A stretch of 44,396 nucleotides of DNA, from the NCBI GenBank assembly GCA_003427395.1, contig BFEA01000590.1, positions 334,814-379,209 of the forward strand, given 5' to 3'. Position numbers and translations under genes: made by a program. The DNA is from Chara braunii. Lineage: Eukaryota; Streptophyta; Charophyceae; Charales; Characeae. Shown here in pieces: positions 31,607 through 42,150 of the stretch (positions within the stretch are counted from its first letter, which is position 1; each line of letters opens with the position of its first letter). The notes beneath the pieces were generated by a model that was not told the origin of the DNA, did not search any database, and was given only the letters and a program-made list of their open reading frames with translations.

Positions 31607-32143
31607 TTAAATATCATAGTGCGACCACATGGCGTAGGAGCGGGGTTGGGTCCTATAGGGATTGCGATAGGGTAGGTCCTCCTCGATAGTCTTCTCGGAT
31701 AGCCCCTTTAACTCGAGCGCCTCCTTTTTATATTTCCTCCTTCTCCTATGCTGCAGTCGGGCTTCAAGTACTTCTAACGTTGGTCTTTTCCTTCGATGGA
31801 CCCTGAATTGCGCCGCCAATGGGCCGCGCAGCAACCTTTTGTTTAACTCGTAGTGCGTCGCTTTGATGGTGGGGGCAAAGGGGGACGGCAGCCCCGACGT
31901 TTTCGTCGTCTCGGCCTCCCTCCTTTAGTGGCACCCGTCGGGGTACGCCTTAGTAGCGTCAACTGCCCTTCCTACAGCCACTTGGGTGCCCAACCCTAGA
32001 GTCTGAGTAATAGATTTAGAAAAGACATACGCGAGGTCAATACCCGATAAGAAAAGAATTGTAAATATGTACAGGGGGTTGGGATACCCATGAAATCTTT
32101 TGCCGCGCTGCGGCGGATTATCTTCACTTTGTCTCTTACTCAC
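31607..32143 (-). pseudogene. Broken coding-like frame, unknown product
   Basis: One minus-strand frame runs about 178 codons with a single TAA at 31925-31927. The upstream part has a charged start (SKRQSEDNPPQRGKRFHGY) and a hydrophobic segment (IFTILFLSGIDLAYVF). After the stop it continues with SPFAPTIKATHYELNKRLLR and a Lys/Arg/Glu-rich stretch (RKYKKEALELKGLSEKTIEE), ending PRSYAMWSHYDI. There is no ATG at the 5' end; the frame opens at GTG right after an in-frame TAA, within TCGGTAAGTGAG, which looks like a splice donor. Not recognised. It could be a decayed gene or transposon protein, or chance. Confidence 0.3.
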
Positions 32144-32204
32144 TTACCGACGCCCCGTCAGCTTACGGATAGAACGGCGCCTCCCCGCGAGTCGTCAAAA
32201 TGCC

Positions 32205-32290
32205 GGTAGATACCCTTGTAAGGGTTTCTGCCCCGACACCATGCTGCCTTAGTGCGGTGTCGGACCGATGCGCTCGACAACGTGTGTACA
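32205..32290 (-). repeat. Repeat end motif with CCGACACC/GGTGTCGG hairpin
   Basis: ATACCCTTGTAAGGGT (32210-32225) is followed by CCGACACC...GGTGTCGG (about 32235-32262, perfect 8 bp stem). GACCGATGCGCTCGACAACG (32264-32283) is the reverse complement of the family F central word at 9207 and 22333. The minus-strand order GGTGTCGG, CCCTTACAAGGGTATC matches 32741-32773 on the plus strand. Confidence 0.55.
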
Positions 32291-32295
32291 CATTT

Positions 32296-32374
32296 ATGTG
32301 AGAGTGTTTGTGTGTGTGTGTATGTGTGTATGTGTGTATGTATGTATGTGTGTGCGTGTGCGTGTGTGTGCGTG

Positions 32375-32428
<54 letters not shown>

Positions 32429-32490
32429 TATGTGAATGTGTGTGTGTGAGTGCGTGTGTGTGTGTGTGTGAGTGTGTGTATATGTGTGAG
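32296..32490. repeat. TG/GT dinucleotide microsatellite
   Basis: Long (TG)n run with GTAT, GCGT and GAAT interruptions, followed by a short GA tract to 32505. The Cys/Val (plus) and His/Thr (minus) ORFs are artefacts. It sits between two oppositely oriented copies of the GGTGTCGG...AAGGGTATC motif. Confidence 0.95.
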
Positions 32491-32740
32491 AAAGAGAGAG
32501 AGATCTCTGTAGGATGCAGCATGTCAGTGGCAGGGAGTGCAACTGCATACGTTGACCTCCCCCAAAAAACAAAAAAGTGATGTTTTATTGAAAGACAAAG
32601 GTATTTTCTTTTGAAAATTTGAATAAAAGGGTACATGTTGTATTCGAGTACAATGTGTACAAGTTTTATTCGAAATCTTTTTCTATTTGAGAAAACTGGA
32701 CCCACATTGTTTGATTTCATAAATGTTCAAACCTCAAGGA

Positions 32741-32800
32741 CGTGGTGTCGGTGTGAATGCCCTTATAAGGGTATCCGTCATTAGTTTTGCAAGTGACAAA
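32741..32800 (+). repeat. Repeat end motif, second orientation
   Basis: GGTGTCGGTGTGAATGCCC, TTATAAGGGTATCC and TTTTGCAAGTGACA. The last two blocks match the minus strand of 23485-23535, which shows a dispersed family rather than a local inversion. Confidence 0.55.
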
Positions 32801-33720
32801 AAATAAGCTTTGACGTGAAATTTGACTGCACCACGCGAGTCGCTGTAGTATTTGTTTTAGGCCGATCGACAATTCAACTGAGAATAGGGAGTGTGTGGGC
32901 GCGCAGTTTTGAGGCGCGGGTGATTTCTTTTGTTGATGTTAAAAAGGTGAAACATTCGCTGGCCAACTTTTGATTTTGACTAAATTAAAACTAAGTGATC
33001 ATTTCAGTTGGTCAGTACTTATGACTGTGGTATGCGTGGGCTTATATGGAGGACGACTTTGATAGCGATGTGGCTTTAGTGTGTTTCGGTAAGCCCACAC
33101 GCCAAACGTTACTTGTTTGTATGGAGTCCACATGACGTTCGATATCATCCTTGGGCCTAGTGCTATCGGTTATGGTATTGGACTTTCGGCATGGAGGTAC
33201 GTTAATCGAGGCCAACAACCGGCGGCGATAGAGCATTGGAGCGGCTGAAAGAAATCAAGGGGTTAACGTTTTGGCAGGGAGCATCCCCCTCGGATTTGTC
33301 GCTGGCCTCTGCGATGGTCCGAGTGTTGATACCGAAAGAGGTACTAATGATTCCCCTTTTTCCCAAAACACCATTCTTCTATGTTTATATTTTTATTTCT
33401 ATTTCTATTATCGGTCTCATTTTTCTTGGGACATGGCACCGACGCTGGTACTAGGGCCTAATGTTGGAGCCAATTGATCTAATTCAGTTGGCACGCCTAA
33501 GAACTGTCGAAGTGCTTGTTTGAGTCTGAGCGCGATTGGAAGCAAATAAATAAGGTACTGCAATAACGACTTACCTAGTCTCGACGCTAGTTCAGGGATC
33601 GGTGGTGGAACCAACGGGCCTAACTTTGTTGATACTCTTGCGAACTAAAGAAATACTGACCGAAGTTGAATCTAAATGGAACCAGATGGGCAAATTGGCA
33701 TAACTCTGACCAACCGGGGA
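32801..33720. other. Unassigned
   Basis: No convincing gene. Short ORFs at 33236-33477 have a TTTCTATTTCTATTAT low-complexity core. 33560-33620 is unremarkable. Confidence 0.4.
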
Positions 33721-33722
33721 TT

Positions 33723-33781
33723 GTCCTTTGGGGCATCCGTTGATATTGGAACGATACAAAGAAGATTAGCATAGCGCCTTC
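33723..33781 (+). pseudogene. U6 snRNA-like segment (5' half)
   Basis: Reads GTCCTTTGGGGCATCCG, then ATATTGGAACGATACAAAGA, then AGATTAGCATAGCGCCTTC. This follows U6 from nucleotide 1 of the plant-type 5' stem-loop through the conserved core. The 5' stem is shortened by a deletion and the sequence diverges after GCGCC, where CAAGGATGACACG would be expected. No TATA box lies about 30 bases upstream. It is a 3'-truncated copy, perhaps retrotransposed. Confidence 0.8.
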
Positions 33782-35417
33782 ATATATAGGGTATTGGCGA
33801 GTCTTCTTTATCATGCATTTTCTTTGGGAACAGGGACCATGGGGGCAACCTGTGTACGGCCTCGGATGCTTTGATTCGAGACATAAGAAGTTTGAGTGGT
33901 GTGGGCCCTCTAGAGGTGCATCGTCTGTCACCCCACGGACGATCTGTTGTGAGGAGCTTGAATGTGAACATGCCCATTGGGACCCGAATGATGATGAACT
34001 ATGCTGAAGCAGGGTGAGGCCAGAGGAAACTTTGGTGTAGGCTTATAACGAGACTAAAGTGCAATCCGTTCGTCGGACTTGCATACAGGGGCGAAAGGCT
34101 ATCAAACCGTTTAGTAGCTGATTCCTTCCGAAGTTTCCCTCATGATAACTGAAGTTGTTGAATTCATGCAGTTGTCGGACCACGTGCTATAATGTTCATT
34201 ACACACATGGTTGGAAACCAGTGTATGACTCCATGTTCTTGTGAAAGATTCATTCTCATCATTCATATTTGGTGGGTAATGAGGTTGAACCCTGACCACT
34301 CTCGTCATCGTTAGCAGAGTTTGGCTAAGCTATTCTTCCTCAACTTGTACGTGCTCTTCATCATGTTCACTTTGGTTATGCCTTCAACTCGTATGAATCT
34401 GACTGGGATCTCGGCCAGATTCGAAAAGTTTCGGAGATAGGATGGCGTGAATATAATCGACAGGGTTGAAGAAGAAGGGAGAGAAATTGAGGGAAGGTAG
34501 TAGTACATATCTAGTTCGAATGGAGGCATACGTAGTCAAACAGTTGCACCTGCATCGGTCGATGCTGCGAGTGCCAACAGGCTAGTGCACAGATCGAGGA
34601 GTTTGATATACATGGGAGTCGGTGGGTACTTAGCCCACGAAGCAGGAGTAACCTGAGTGGCGAGACCCTCCGTGCATGCACAACCCGCCTACTACGATCC
34701 GCTGGGAAAGCATGGGTGTGAGCATGTCTGTCGGGAGTTGGAGGATGATGAAGCCAGGGGGAAACTCGTAACGGAAGCAAGCGGCGATACTAACGCGCGG
34801 ACCGTTTGCCGAGCTTGGGTATAGAGGTGAAAGACACTGTCAGGTGGGAGGTTTTGGTTGAGATAATACTTTTGCTAGAAGGAAACGCAGGTAGTTCAAG
34901 ATGAGCTCAGTGAGGACGAAACTCTTGTATGGAGCAAACAATGGCAGAGCTCACTTCAAGCTGAATTACAGTAAGAGTACAAACCGTGAGAGCATGACGT
35001 TGGTCCTTAAGCATTCGAAAATACAAAGTTGGAGGTGTCATAAAAGTTATCATGCGGGATGCACGCCAACTGTGGGAGCCTGTACCTGGTCATAACGATG
35101 ATCTGAGGGGGCAACATTTGCGTATGCTACGTTGTTGCTGCCCGTATTTCACGATTGCCGATCATGTTCGAACTGCAAGTCATGGTGACCAACTCAGGCT
35201 ACGCGCGGCTGCTGTTGCATATGTTTGTTGGGCCCTGCTAGTACACACAGCGGTAGTGCAATGTTGTGCACCGCCATGCACTGTTGAGCTGCTTGCATTT
35301 TTGTTGTGCATTTTGTTTCGCACTCGTTGGAGTTTTGCAGTATTTTATGACGTGCACTGCTTGAGCCTCTGTTGAGCAATGTTGTGGTGTGCTCTACTCG
35401 AACACATACTTTCTAGG
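33782..35417. other. Unassigned, with a recurrent ~45 bp word
   Basis: 33935-33990 and 34690-34750 share GTGA(A/G)CATG and GATGATGAA with similar spacing, and both resemble 10576-10620. No A/B boxes, LTRs or ORFs of note. 35100-35390 is TGC/TGTTG-rich, similar in style to 17260-17440 upstream of element B. Confidence 0.35.
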
Positions 35418-36068
35418 TTGCGCAACAACGTTTTGGTCAGAGGTGATGACACGACGACTTGAGGATTCGTTTGAGTGTCGTTTGTTCTGCGTTTGGCTGC
35501 GGTTTGACAAGTTCACTGCGTTTCTTACCACCATTGCGAAACCCTTAGGCAACTGAAGATTTCAAGGTCCTCTCGCGCGAGTCTGAGTGTACCTCTCTTG
35601 GATCTGAGGGACTAAATGATTCCCCCTCAGACTTTCTTACTCTCAGTCTAGTCTATTGATTTAGAGAGGAAAGCGACAGGCGGGATTGAAACCCGTAATC
35701 CATGTCAAGGCTTTTGTGGGCCCCTATCGATTACATCTCTCTAGTGTGTCTGAGAGATATGCATGTGTACCCTTATGATTGTATTTTCTTGTCCGAACAT
35801 AATCAGATTAATTAAAGGAATGCATGCGTGAAGTTCAATTTTTTTTTTTTTTTGTCTGGAAATCATACTAAGGGACGAACTGGGGGAAGGCGAGAGGAAG
35901 GCAGTTTCGCATGCGTTTGATCGGGTTTCAAAGGTTGGGCATTCTTTCTAAGTTCAATGACCGATGTTATATTTATTGTTTGTTTTCTGAAGGAACATAC
36001 ATTATTTCTAAGTTGAATAACCTGGTTGATGTGTTTATTTTTTAAGGGTTTATTTGTCTGATCTTTGA

Positions 36069-36687
36069 GACCAAGCATTATTTATAAGTTGAATGACTTG
36101 GTCTATCGTTTCTTTTGGGCTTTCAAACTGAAGTTGGCTATTGTTTCCAAATCGAATGGTCTAACTTCATGCTTTTGTGTGACTTGAGATAGACTGGACA
36201 TTGTTTCCAAGACGAATGGTTCAGCCCCTTGTTTTATTCTGAGAGAGGATTTTAGCGAAGGGCTAAGTATTATTTCCAAACCGAATGGTTTAGCCTGAAA
36301 CCACGCACCAACCACAAATGAGTATAATTGGAGATGCTTTGTCTATATTTGCATATGAACAGGCAACTGAACATTGTTTCCAGGTCGAATGGTTCAGTTT
36401 AAGTTATATTACTAAGAAGAGAGATAAAGTCAAGAGTATAAATGAAAGTAATATGGGCGAGTTGAGCACTGTTTCTAATCTCAATGGCTCAGTTCTCTGC
36501 CCATATTTTAAAGACAAGTCAGAGAGTTATTAAATTTTGGATATCTAAACAGTTCAGGGCGACTAGGCATTGTTTTTCACTTGAATGGTCGAGTCACACA
36601 CTCAAAGAAGAGAGAAGTAGTTGTGCAACCCGTCCGTATATAATCTAAGGCATGTAAGGCATTGATTCTGAGTTGAATGGTCTAGTG
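36069..36687 (+). repeat. Hairpin array B-prime: loop ATTGTTTCCAAGTCGAATGG, variable stems
   Basis: Eight hairpins at 36069-36103, 36130-36168, 36192-36224, 36261-36295, 36365-36398, 36460-36494, 36559-36597 and 36655-36687, with two weaker ones before. Stems pair locally but differ: GACCAAG with CTTGGTC; GAAGTTGG with CTAACTTC; GGCTAA with TTAGCC; AACTGAAC with GTTCAGTT; GAGTTGAGC with GCTCAGTTCT. A CATT arm base and its AATG partner recur next to the loop. Confidence 0.7.
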
Positions 36688-36949
36688 CAATACCATATGT
36701 AAGATGAGTAAAATAAATAATTATCCGGAGGATCAATAAATTATTTTATTAGAAAACAACTTGGGATTTTTATAAAAGTACTTACTCATTGTGGGATGGA
36801 CTTATTTGTGATTGAGAATTACCTCTACTTAGTATCAATATCAACTTTGATAGGTAGTTGCTTTAGATGTTCATCATGTGCTGGAGTCGTAGAATTCAAT
36901 TCAATTTTTATATTTTATGGATTAAGTTTATTTTTCACACTTGGCTTTG

Positions 36950-37600
36950 TATAAATTTTGAAAATTCACTTTGGGGAAGGAAATTGTTACCCGAATTTTT
37001 ACAAAACCAAGAAGTTAGTCAAATTTTGATTTTTTAAAATTCAACTTTTGTCTAAGTTTCATATCTTTCTTAGTAAAAATATATTAAAAACAAAATTATA
37101 TGGGAGGTGCTACCAAAATTTGTACTAAATCAAAGAGTTATAAAAACATTGACTTTGTGAAGTCAAAGTTATTTTCAGATTTTGTATTTAAGCTTTTTAT
37201 AAATTTTGGAATGACACTTCTCTAAAGGGGAAGCTGCAAAAATTTCGACAAATCTAAAGAGTTAGTTGAATTTTATCTTGGCAAGAACTCAAGCTTCGTT
37301 TTGAGTTCATATCTGAATCAATATAAATCTTGGAAGTCTACTTCTTCAAATGATATGCTGCCCAAATTTTGACTAGTTCAGAGAGTTTGATAAAATTTGA
37401 CTCATAAAGTCAAGGATCGTTTCATATTTCATATTCAAACGAGCATAAATTATGAAAAAAACGTTTTCTCTAAAGGGAATGTTGTTGAAATTTTCTTAGT
37501 TTTTATGAGTTAAATTATATTTTGATAAGAAAAGTTTTGGTTATCCACCCTATATTGGGAGATGCTGCCATAATTTTCTTTATTTTCTTGAGACCCACTA
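36950..37600 (+). repeat. AT-rich tail repeat of element B-prime
   Basis: About five degenerate units of 100-180 bases with TATAAATTTTGGAA, TCTAAAGGGGAAG-TGC, AAATTT-GACAAATC-AAAGAGTTA and TTTGACT-AAAGTCA. The AAAGTCA/TGACTTT words form short inverted pairs within units. Confidence 0.6.
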
Positions 37601-37965
37601 GAAGGTAGACTTAGATTCAGTCTTGGTATACATTTGAGTAAGAGGTTATATGAGACTTTACTCTCCATACACTTATAGCTTAATTTGTGATTTGTTATAT
37701 GCTGCGTTACAAATCATTTCCTGACTCTTTGACCCCAGATCTGATTAGTTTGATTTGACTTATGTTGTGTTACAGGTCCTTTCCAGACTCTTCAACCCCA
37801 GATCTTATTAGTTTCAGCCTGATCCTATAAGGATCATCTTCTGTTACCTTTTGATAATGGGTCGGTTGCCGATTCATCGTTTTACGACTCAATTCTAACT
37901 GATTTTCGCCATTCAACCTAAAGGTCTTAGCCCCTGTGGGTTATTGTTTCTTTGAATTTTTACCC

Positions 37966-38529
37966 GGACTTTTGTTAATTAGTTATTTAAAAAATTACTA
38001 AGTGTTTTATTTTTGAAAGGGGTACGAGTGCAGAGAGTGGTTGACGTTGACCTCGGGTAGTGAGTGGTTTGTCGATGTTGCATCGTTGATGTGATTGCAG
38101 GTGAGTTTGGTGGGAGGAAGTCCAGTTTTGACTTTGTCTGCGATCACAAGTATATTTATGAAGGGATTCACATTGTGATTGAGAAAGCGATCGCCGTGTG
38201 TTTCGTAAACCTTTTGATTGTATGTGGTGTGTCTGCGCGATCTATTATGACCACGCGTGTCGGTCAAACGGATCGTATCGAAAACAAATGGGGAATTCAT
38301 TTTTAATATTTTTATAGTTGAACGTCCAGGTCCGTAGCAATTGTCAAAGTCAAACCCCTTGACCTGTTTTCAGGCCTCCAAAGGCGGAACCCCGCTTTCA
38401 GTGTTAGGGGTGTTAAGCCGCTACAAAGGGTCGAGGCCCACCTACTGTTCATCTGCGTAGGGTGCAGAACAGGGTAAGACTCGCAACCTCCGTAGCGGTT
38501 GTTTAGCTTCGAGAGATTAATCCCTCAAG
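37966..38529. other. Unassigned
   Basis: No ORF with support and no matching repeat seen. 38385-38440 is rich in short GC words. Confidence 0.35.
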
Positions 38530-38900
38530 GCGCGTCTCAGCCGACACTTGAGTGTCGAAAGCAACCTTCGAGACCATTGAGGGTCGCATGATTATGGGTA
38601 CTCGATAGTACGTCATCACTGCGGCTGCTTGCGTATTCATGCATGGCTAGTCGATATGATGAAGCCTGCATCCTCGCGATATTTATTCAGGTCTCGCGTA
38701 TGACACTCAATTGTTTCATGTGTTAGAAAGGTTATGGGTTGCATACAAAAAGGGACTAGGCGCGTTTTATATAGGTAACTTTGATTTTTGTTTTATCGTA
38801 GTGTAACACGTGGTTAGATGAATCGTACTAGTCGATCAACACTGGGTCGCACTTGGGACATTCGCCCCGAGAGCGACAATTCGCGTATGGGTCTGGTTAA

Positions 38901-39508
38901 ACCACCAGTCCTCCTGACGTCAGAAAACCTCAGGGGTACCGGTAGCGCCGTTTCACGACAGGTACCGGTAGTACAGCTTGGAAACCCGGGCCGGCCTCCG
39001 TACGGAATTTGCGATAAAAATCGAAAATAAATCAAATCGGCGCGAAAAATATTTCATCATCAAAATGTTTTTTGTTTTTTTTTTTTTATATTTTTTCCTG
39101 AAAGATCACGACCTAATCTACGGACCCTCAAATTTTCAGACATTTTGATATTTCTTTCTGAGCACAAAAAATCGGCAAAGTTGTCGCTTGCAAAATGGAG
39201 GAATTGGACAAAAATAAAAAATAAACCAAATCGGCGCGGCGAATATTTCACCGTCAAAATAATTTTATTTTTTTTTTGGTATTTTTTCCTGAAAGATCAC
39301 GACCTAATCTACGGACCCTCAAATTTTCATACATTTGATGGTTTTTTCTGAGCACAAAAAATCGACAAAGTTGTCGCTTGCAAAATGGCGGGATTGGACC
39401 CGTCGGCCTCCGTACAACCCGGTGCCTCCGTCCGGTCGCCGCCCCTCCGTACAACCCGGCCCTAACTCACAGGGACTAGGGGTTTTCGGTGGCGGAGGGA
39501 CCAGTGGT
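38901..39508. mobile_element. TTAA-flanked insertion (piggyBac-type MITE candidate)
   Basis: Flanked by TTAA on both sides (38897-38900 and 39509-39512). Termini are imperfect inverted repeats: ACCACCAGTCC at the left and GGACCAGTGGT at the right (9 of 11), with weaker pairing to ~35 bases (AGAAAACCTCAGGGG versus CGAAAACCCC). Copies d and e of family F lack it: their sequence passes directly from GGGTCCGACA to GGCATATTACC. TTAA target duplication is characteristic of the piggyBac superfamily (known). No transposase is present, so it would be non-autonomous. Confidence 0.65.
39027..39399 (+). repeat. 191 bp tandem duplication inside the TTAA insertion
   Basis: Two copies share CCTGAAAGATCACGACC (39098 and 39289), CTACGGACCCTCAAATTTTC, a TGAGCACAAAAAATCG word and GTTGTCGCTTGCAAAATGG at about 90% or more. 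This is the youngest-looking tandem in the window. ORFs across it simply repeat the same peptide. Confidence 0.9.
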
Positions 39509-39720
39509 TTAAGGCATGCAGCCACACGTACCCCCTTTGCTACAGCGTACGAGAAACTCCCTCGGCTGGGTCACCTCTGCAATTGCAACCCAGTAGTTTT
39601 CGCACGTGAGCGTTTGCTCGCTCGCTGTAGCATAGATACGCTTGGTTAACGCCAAGTGGACCCGAACGTCGCCCGTTCCTTAGGGTGCTGATCTCCTAAG
39701 TACGAAGCGGACGTCGGTCG

Positions 39721-40800
39721 ACTAGGACGGTCTCAACCAAGCGTGAAACCACAACTCATCCTAATCCCTTAAACACAATAAAAAAAAAAATTAAAACACA
39801 CATAATTTCATCGAAAAGAATCAACCGTAGTCGACAGAGACATACCCAATATGAGATGATAACTGAAAAGGTTAAAATCATCACGTGGTACATCCAGCAA
39901 CTCAAAATCAAGATACAATCCGACCACCCCGGGTCAAATTCCACAAAACAATCATACAACTGCCAACAAGGAGTTGACTTCCGAAAATCACATAGATGCA
40001 GCCGACATGGTAGCCGGTCGCCTTAGTTTTGACTTGATGAGACGCGTTGCCAAAGTTATCCATTCCACCCTATCGCCGTCCTAAGATTAAACACGCATAC
40101 ACATGTCTCCACACATTTTCAATCCTCTTGGATGACAGGTTGCCTTGCGGATGATTCTTGATCAGGTGCATGGCTTATACTGTTGCATACCTCTCCCTCT
40201 AGGAAGTGGTCTGTGGGTACTCCTTCCCCTTACCCGAGCCCGAAGACCCGGATCTCAGAGGTTGGGCCGTCACCACTGAGTCGGCAAAGTACCACCCCCG
40301 ACGAGTCGGGTCCACTCCATGTCGATAACAGGGCCGACTCCAAAAGCATACGAACCCCCACCTTGGATGCTTCCCAGAGAACAGAGAATGCGTTCACCGC
40401 AAGTAGTTTTCAATTATTTTCATTCCTTCTTGATTCACGATGACTTAAACATAAAGAAATTGCATGAGATATCGAATGAGAATCATTTTGACAAATACAG
40501 GTAGATAAAATAATTTGGGATAGAATACGTCAATCCCAGAAACTAAGTTCAATTGACTGCACCTTCATTACATTCACAAGTTTTTTTTCACGGTACCCGT
40601 TGAATACTTTTGTCATGTCGGCAGATGGAAGATAGAAAGAGAACAATTCTTCTCCTTTTCCCCAGCAGACAAAATCAGTCTCCATAGCAAGCATCCATCT
40701 ACCTACTTGCACAACATGCAAAGAAAACGAGTTCAAAAGAAAACAGTACAATCCCAGACTCACGTCAGACCTTCCCATTCACCTGCATGACTCACACAAC
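39721..40800. other. Unassigned
   Basis: No gene found. 40180-40400 is GC-richer with short ORFs; 40440-40800 resembles E1 upstream sequence only loosely. Confidence 0.35.
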
Positions 40801-41012
40801 TTCCCTTTGCCTTTTCTTTTGAACATTCAACACAACAAGGTCAAGCAAAGTGTGGGTTCACCCAGGTGTGAAGGGAAATCTGAGTCAATCAACAGACCTT
40901 GAGTGAAGTTTGAATTGGCGCACTCAAGAAAACCGAATAATATTCCAATCAGAGTTGAGAAGACGACCGCAGTTGAAGTTTAAATAAAAGCTTACAACTC
41001 CACAACTCGTGG

Positions 41013-41481
41013 NCGTTCCGCTGAACGACGGCCGCCTCACTCNCCAAGTGNTGGAATGAGCGAAAGTCACTTCTAATGAGAAACTAAAGTGAGATAACCC
41101 TCCAGNAGGGTGTTCCCATGAATGAGTCTCCATGTAGTTCCCATGTCNCAATGACACCGTGTCTTCTNAGGANAGTTNCTCCCAAACACAAGTCCTCNCC
41201 GCCTCAAATCACCATGCCNGCTCACAATAACCANACTAACNTGTCGACCTCAACCTCAAAATTNGTCCCACCTGNTCCCAAAATGGTCCCAATGCAGTCC
41301 CATACTATGGCCCGCAATACCAGATGGTCCAGAACTCAAAACCNTTTGCACCGCATGCCNCAAAAAAAATAAAAATGGCCCCCGGTGAAACCCGCAGGTG
41401 CCACAGCCCAGTAATTATTGTCGCCTCATGCAACAGCTNTGCACTTTCTGCATGTNGTTGACCCACGCACCCCTNTCGCAN
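41013..41481. other. Cluster of 20 isolated N bases
   Basis: Single Ns at 41013, 41043, 41051, 41106, 41148, 41168, 41173, 41178, 41198, 41219, 41234, 41241, 41264, 41275, 41344, 41360, 41439, 41456, 41475 and 41481; one more at 42400. They look like unresolved base calls rather than a gap, as expected if several near-identical copies were merged in assembly. Confidence 0.95.
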
Positions 41482-41874
41482 AGTCCCAACCACGCACCAG
41501 CGCCAGCCCAACCTCTAGGCCACACTGGGATCCACCATAGCCACTGCGTACCACAAAAATACATGGACCACTGCTTGTTGCGCCATCAAACCCGGTACCA
41601 TGGCTGCCCCGCAACATCACTGCAAGATCACACAAAAAAAAAAAACGCCTCCCCTGTAACGCAAAAGATCCACAACATTTTCTCTCACAATAGTACCGCC
41701 GATGTGCCGCCAACCGGACAGCATAACCCCAACAAAAATAATGCCGACACCACCGCCAATTTCGGCAGCATGATCCCACCGGATACACTGCCGTTGATCG
41801 AGCGGCACCTCCTTGAGCCAATGTCTTGTCGCCGCGCTATGCAAACATCCTAACGTCAGCACCATTAAAAAAAA

Positions 41875-42150
41875 TCACCGCCGTCGCAAAATCCGGGCAG
41901 CGCTTCCGCGCCGCTGCCGTTAAAACTGGCGCCGCCGCCACAAAACCCGGGCAGCGCTTCCGCACCGCCACCAAAACTTACTGTCGCTGCCGCACCAAAC
42001 GGGCAGCACTCCCCCTGCGCCGTCAAGAAGCTCACTACCATTGCCATACCAAACGGGCAGCACTTCCCTTGCGTCACAAAAAAATCTCACTGTTGCTGCC
42101 ACACCAAACGGGCAGCACCTCCCCTGTGTCATCCGCAGTTATGGCTGCAC
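41875..42150 (+). repeat. 50-58 bp tandem repeat with GGGCAGC core
   Basis: Five units. The later three contain CACACCAAACGGGCAGCAC or a close variant; the first two have CCCGGGCAGCGCTTCCGC. In the unit near 42095 GCTGCC pairs with GGGCAGC around ACACCAAAC, and the unit near 41990 does the same around GCACCAAAC. Confidence 0.75.

Larger units (their letters stand above)
35418..37965 (+). mobile_element. Noncoding hairpin-array element B-prime
   Basis: Collinear with element B: GGTCAGAGGTGATG (35434), CTTACTCTCAGTCTAGTCTA (35636), GAGAGGAAAGCGACAGGCG (35661), GCATGCGTTTGATCGGG (35909), hairpin array (36069-36687), GTAGTTGCTTTAGATG (36853), AT-rich tail repeats (36950-37600) and a 3' module (37830-37950) shared with element A. 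No ORF longer than about 70 codons is plausible. The member is probably the most complete of the B type, about 2.5 kb. Confidence 0.65.
38530..39720 (+). repeat. Family F repeat, copy g (plus), split by an insertion
   Basis: Left part 38530-38896 carries GACACTTGAGTGTCG, a GCAACC/GGGTCGC hairpin, GTACTCGATAGTACGTC and GGGACTAGG. Right part 39513-39720 carries TTGCTACAGCGTACGAG, CCTCGGCTGGGTCACC, TGCAATTGCAACC and the hairpin CTTAGG/CCTAAG (39677-39700). Joining the halves across 38901-39512 restores the order seen in copies d and e. Confidence 0.8.

Noticed and set aside
32163-32720. 185-codon minus ORF rich in His-Thr
   Set aside because: It is a translation of the TG microsatellite; flanks belong to repeat ends.
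33935-34750. 5S rRNA or Cassandra-type LTR
   Set aside because: The internal control region of 5S (AAGCGTGCTTGGGCGAGAG) is not present; similarity is limited to a few bases.
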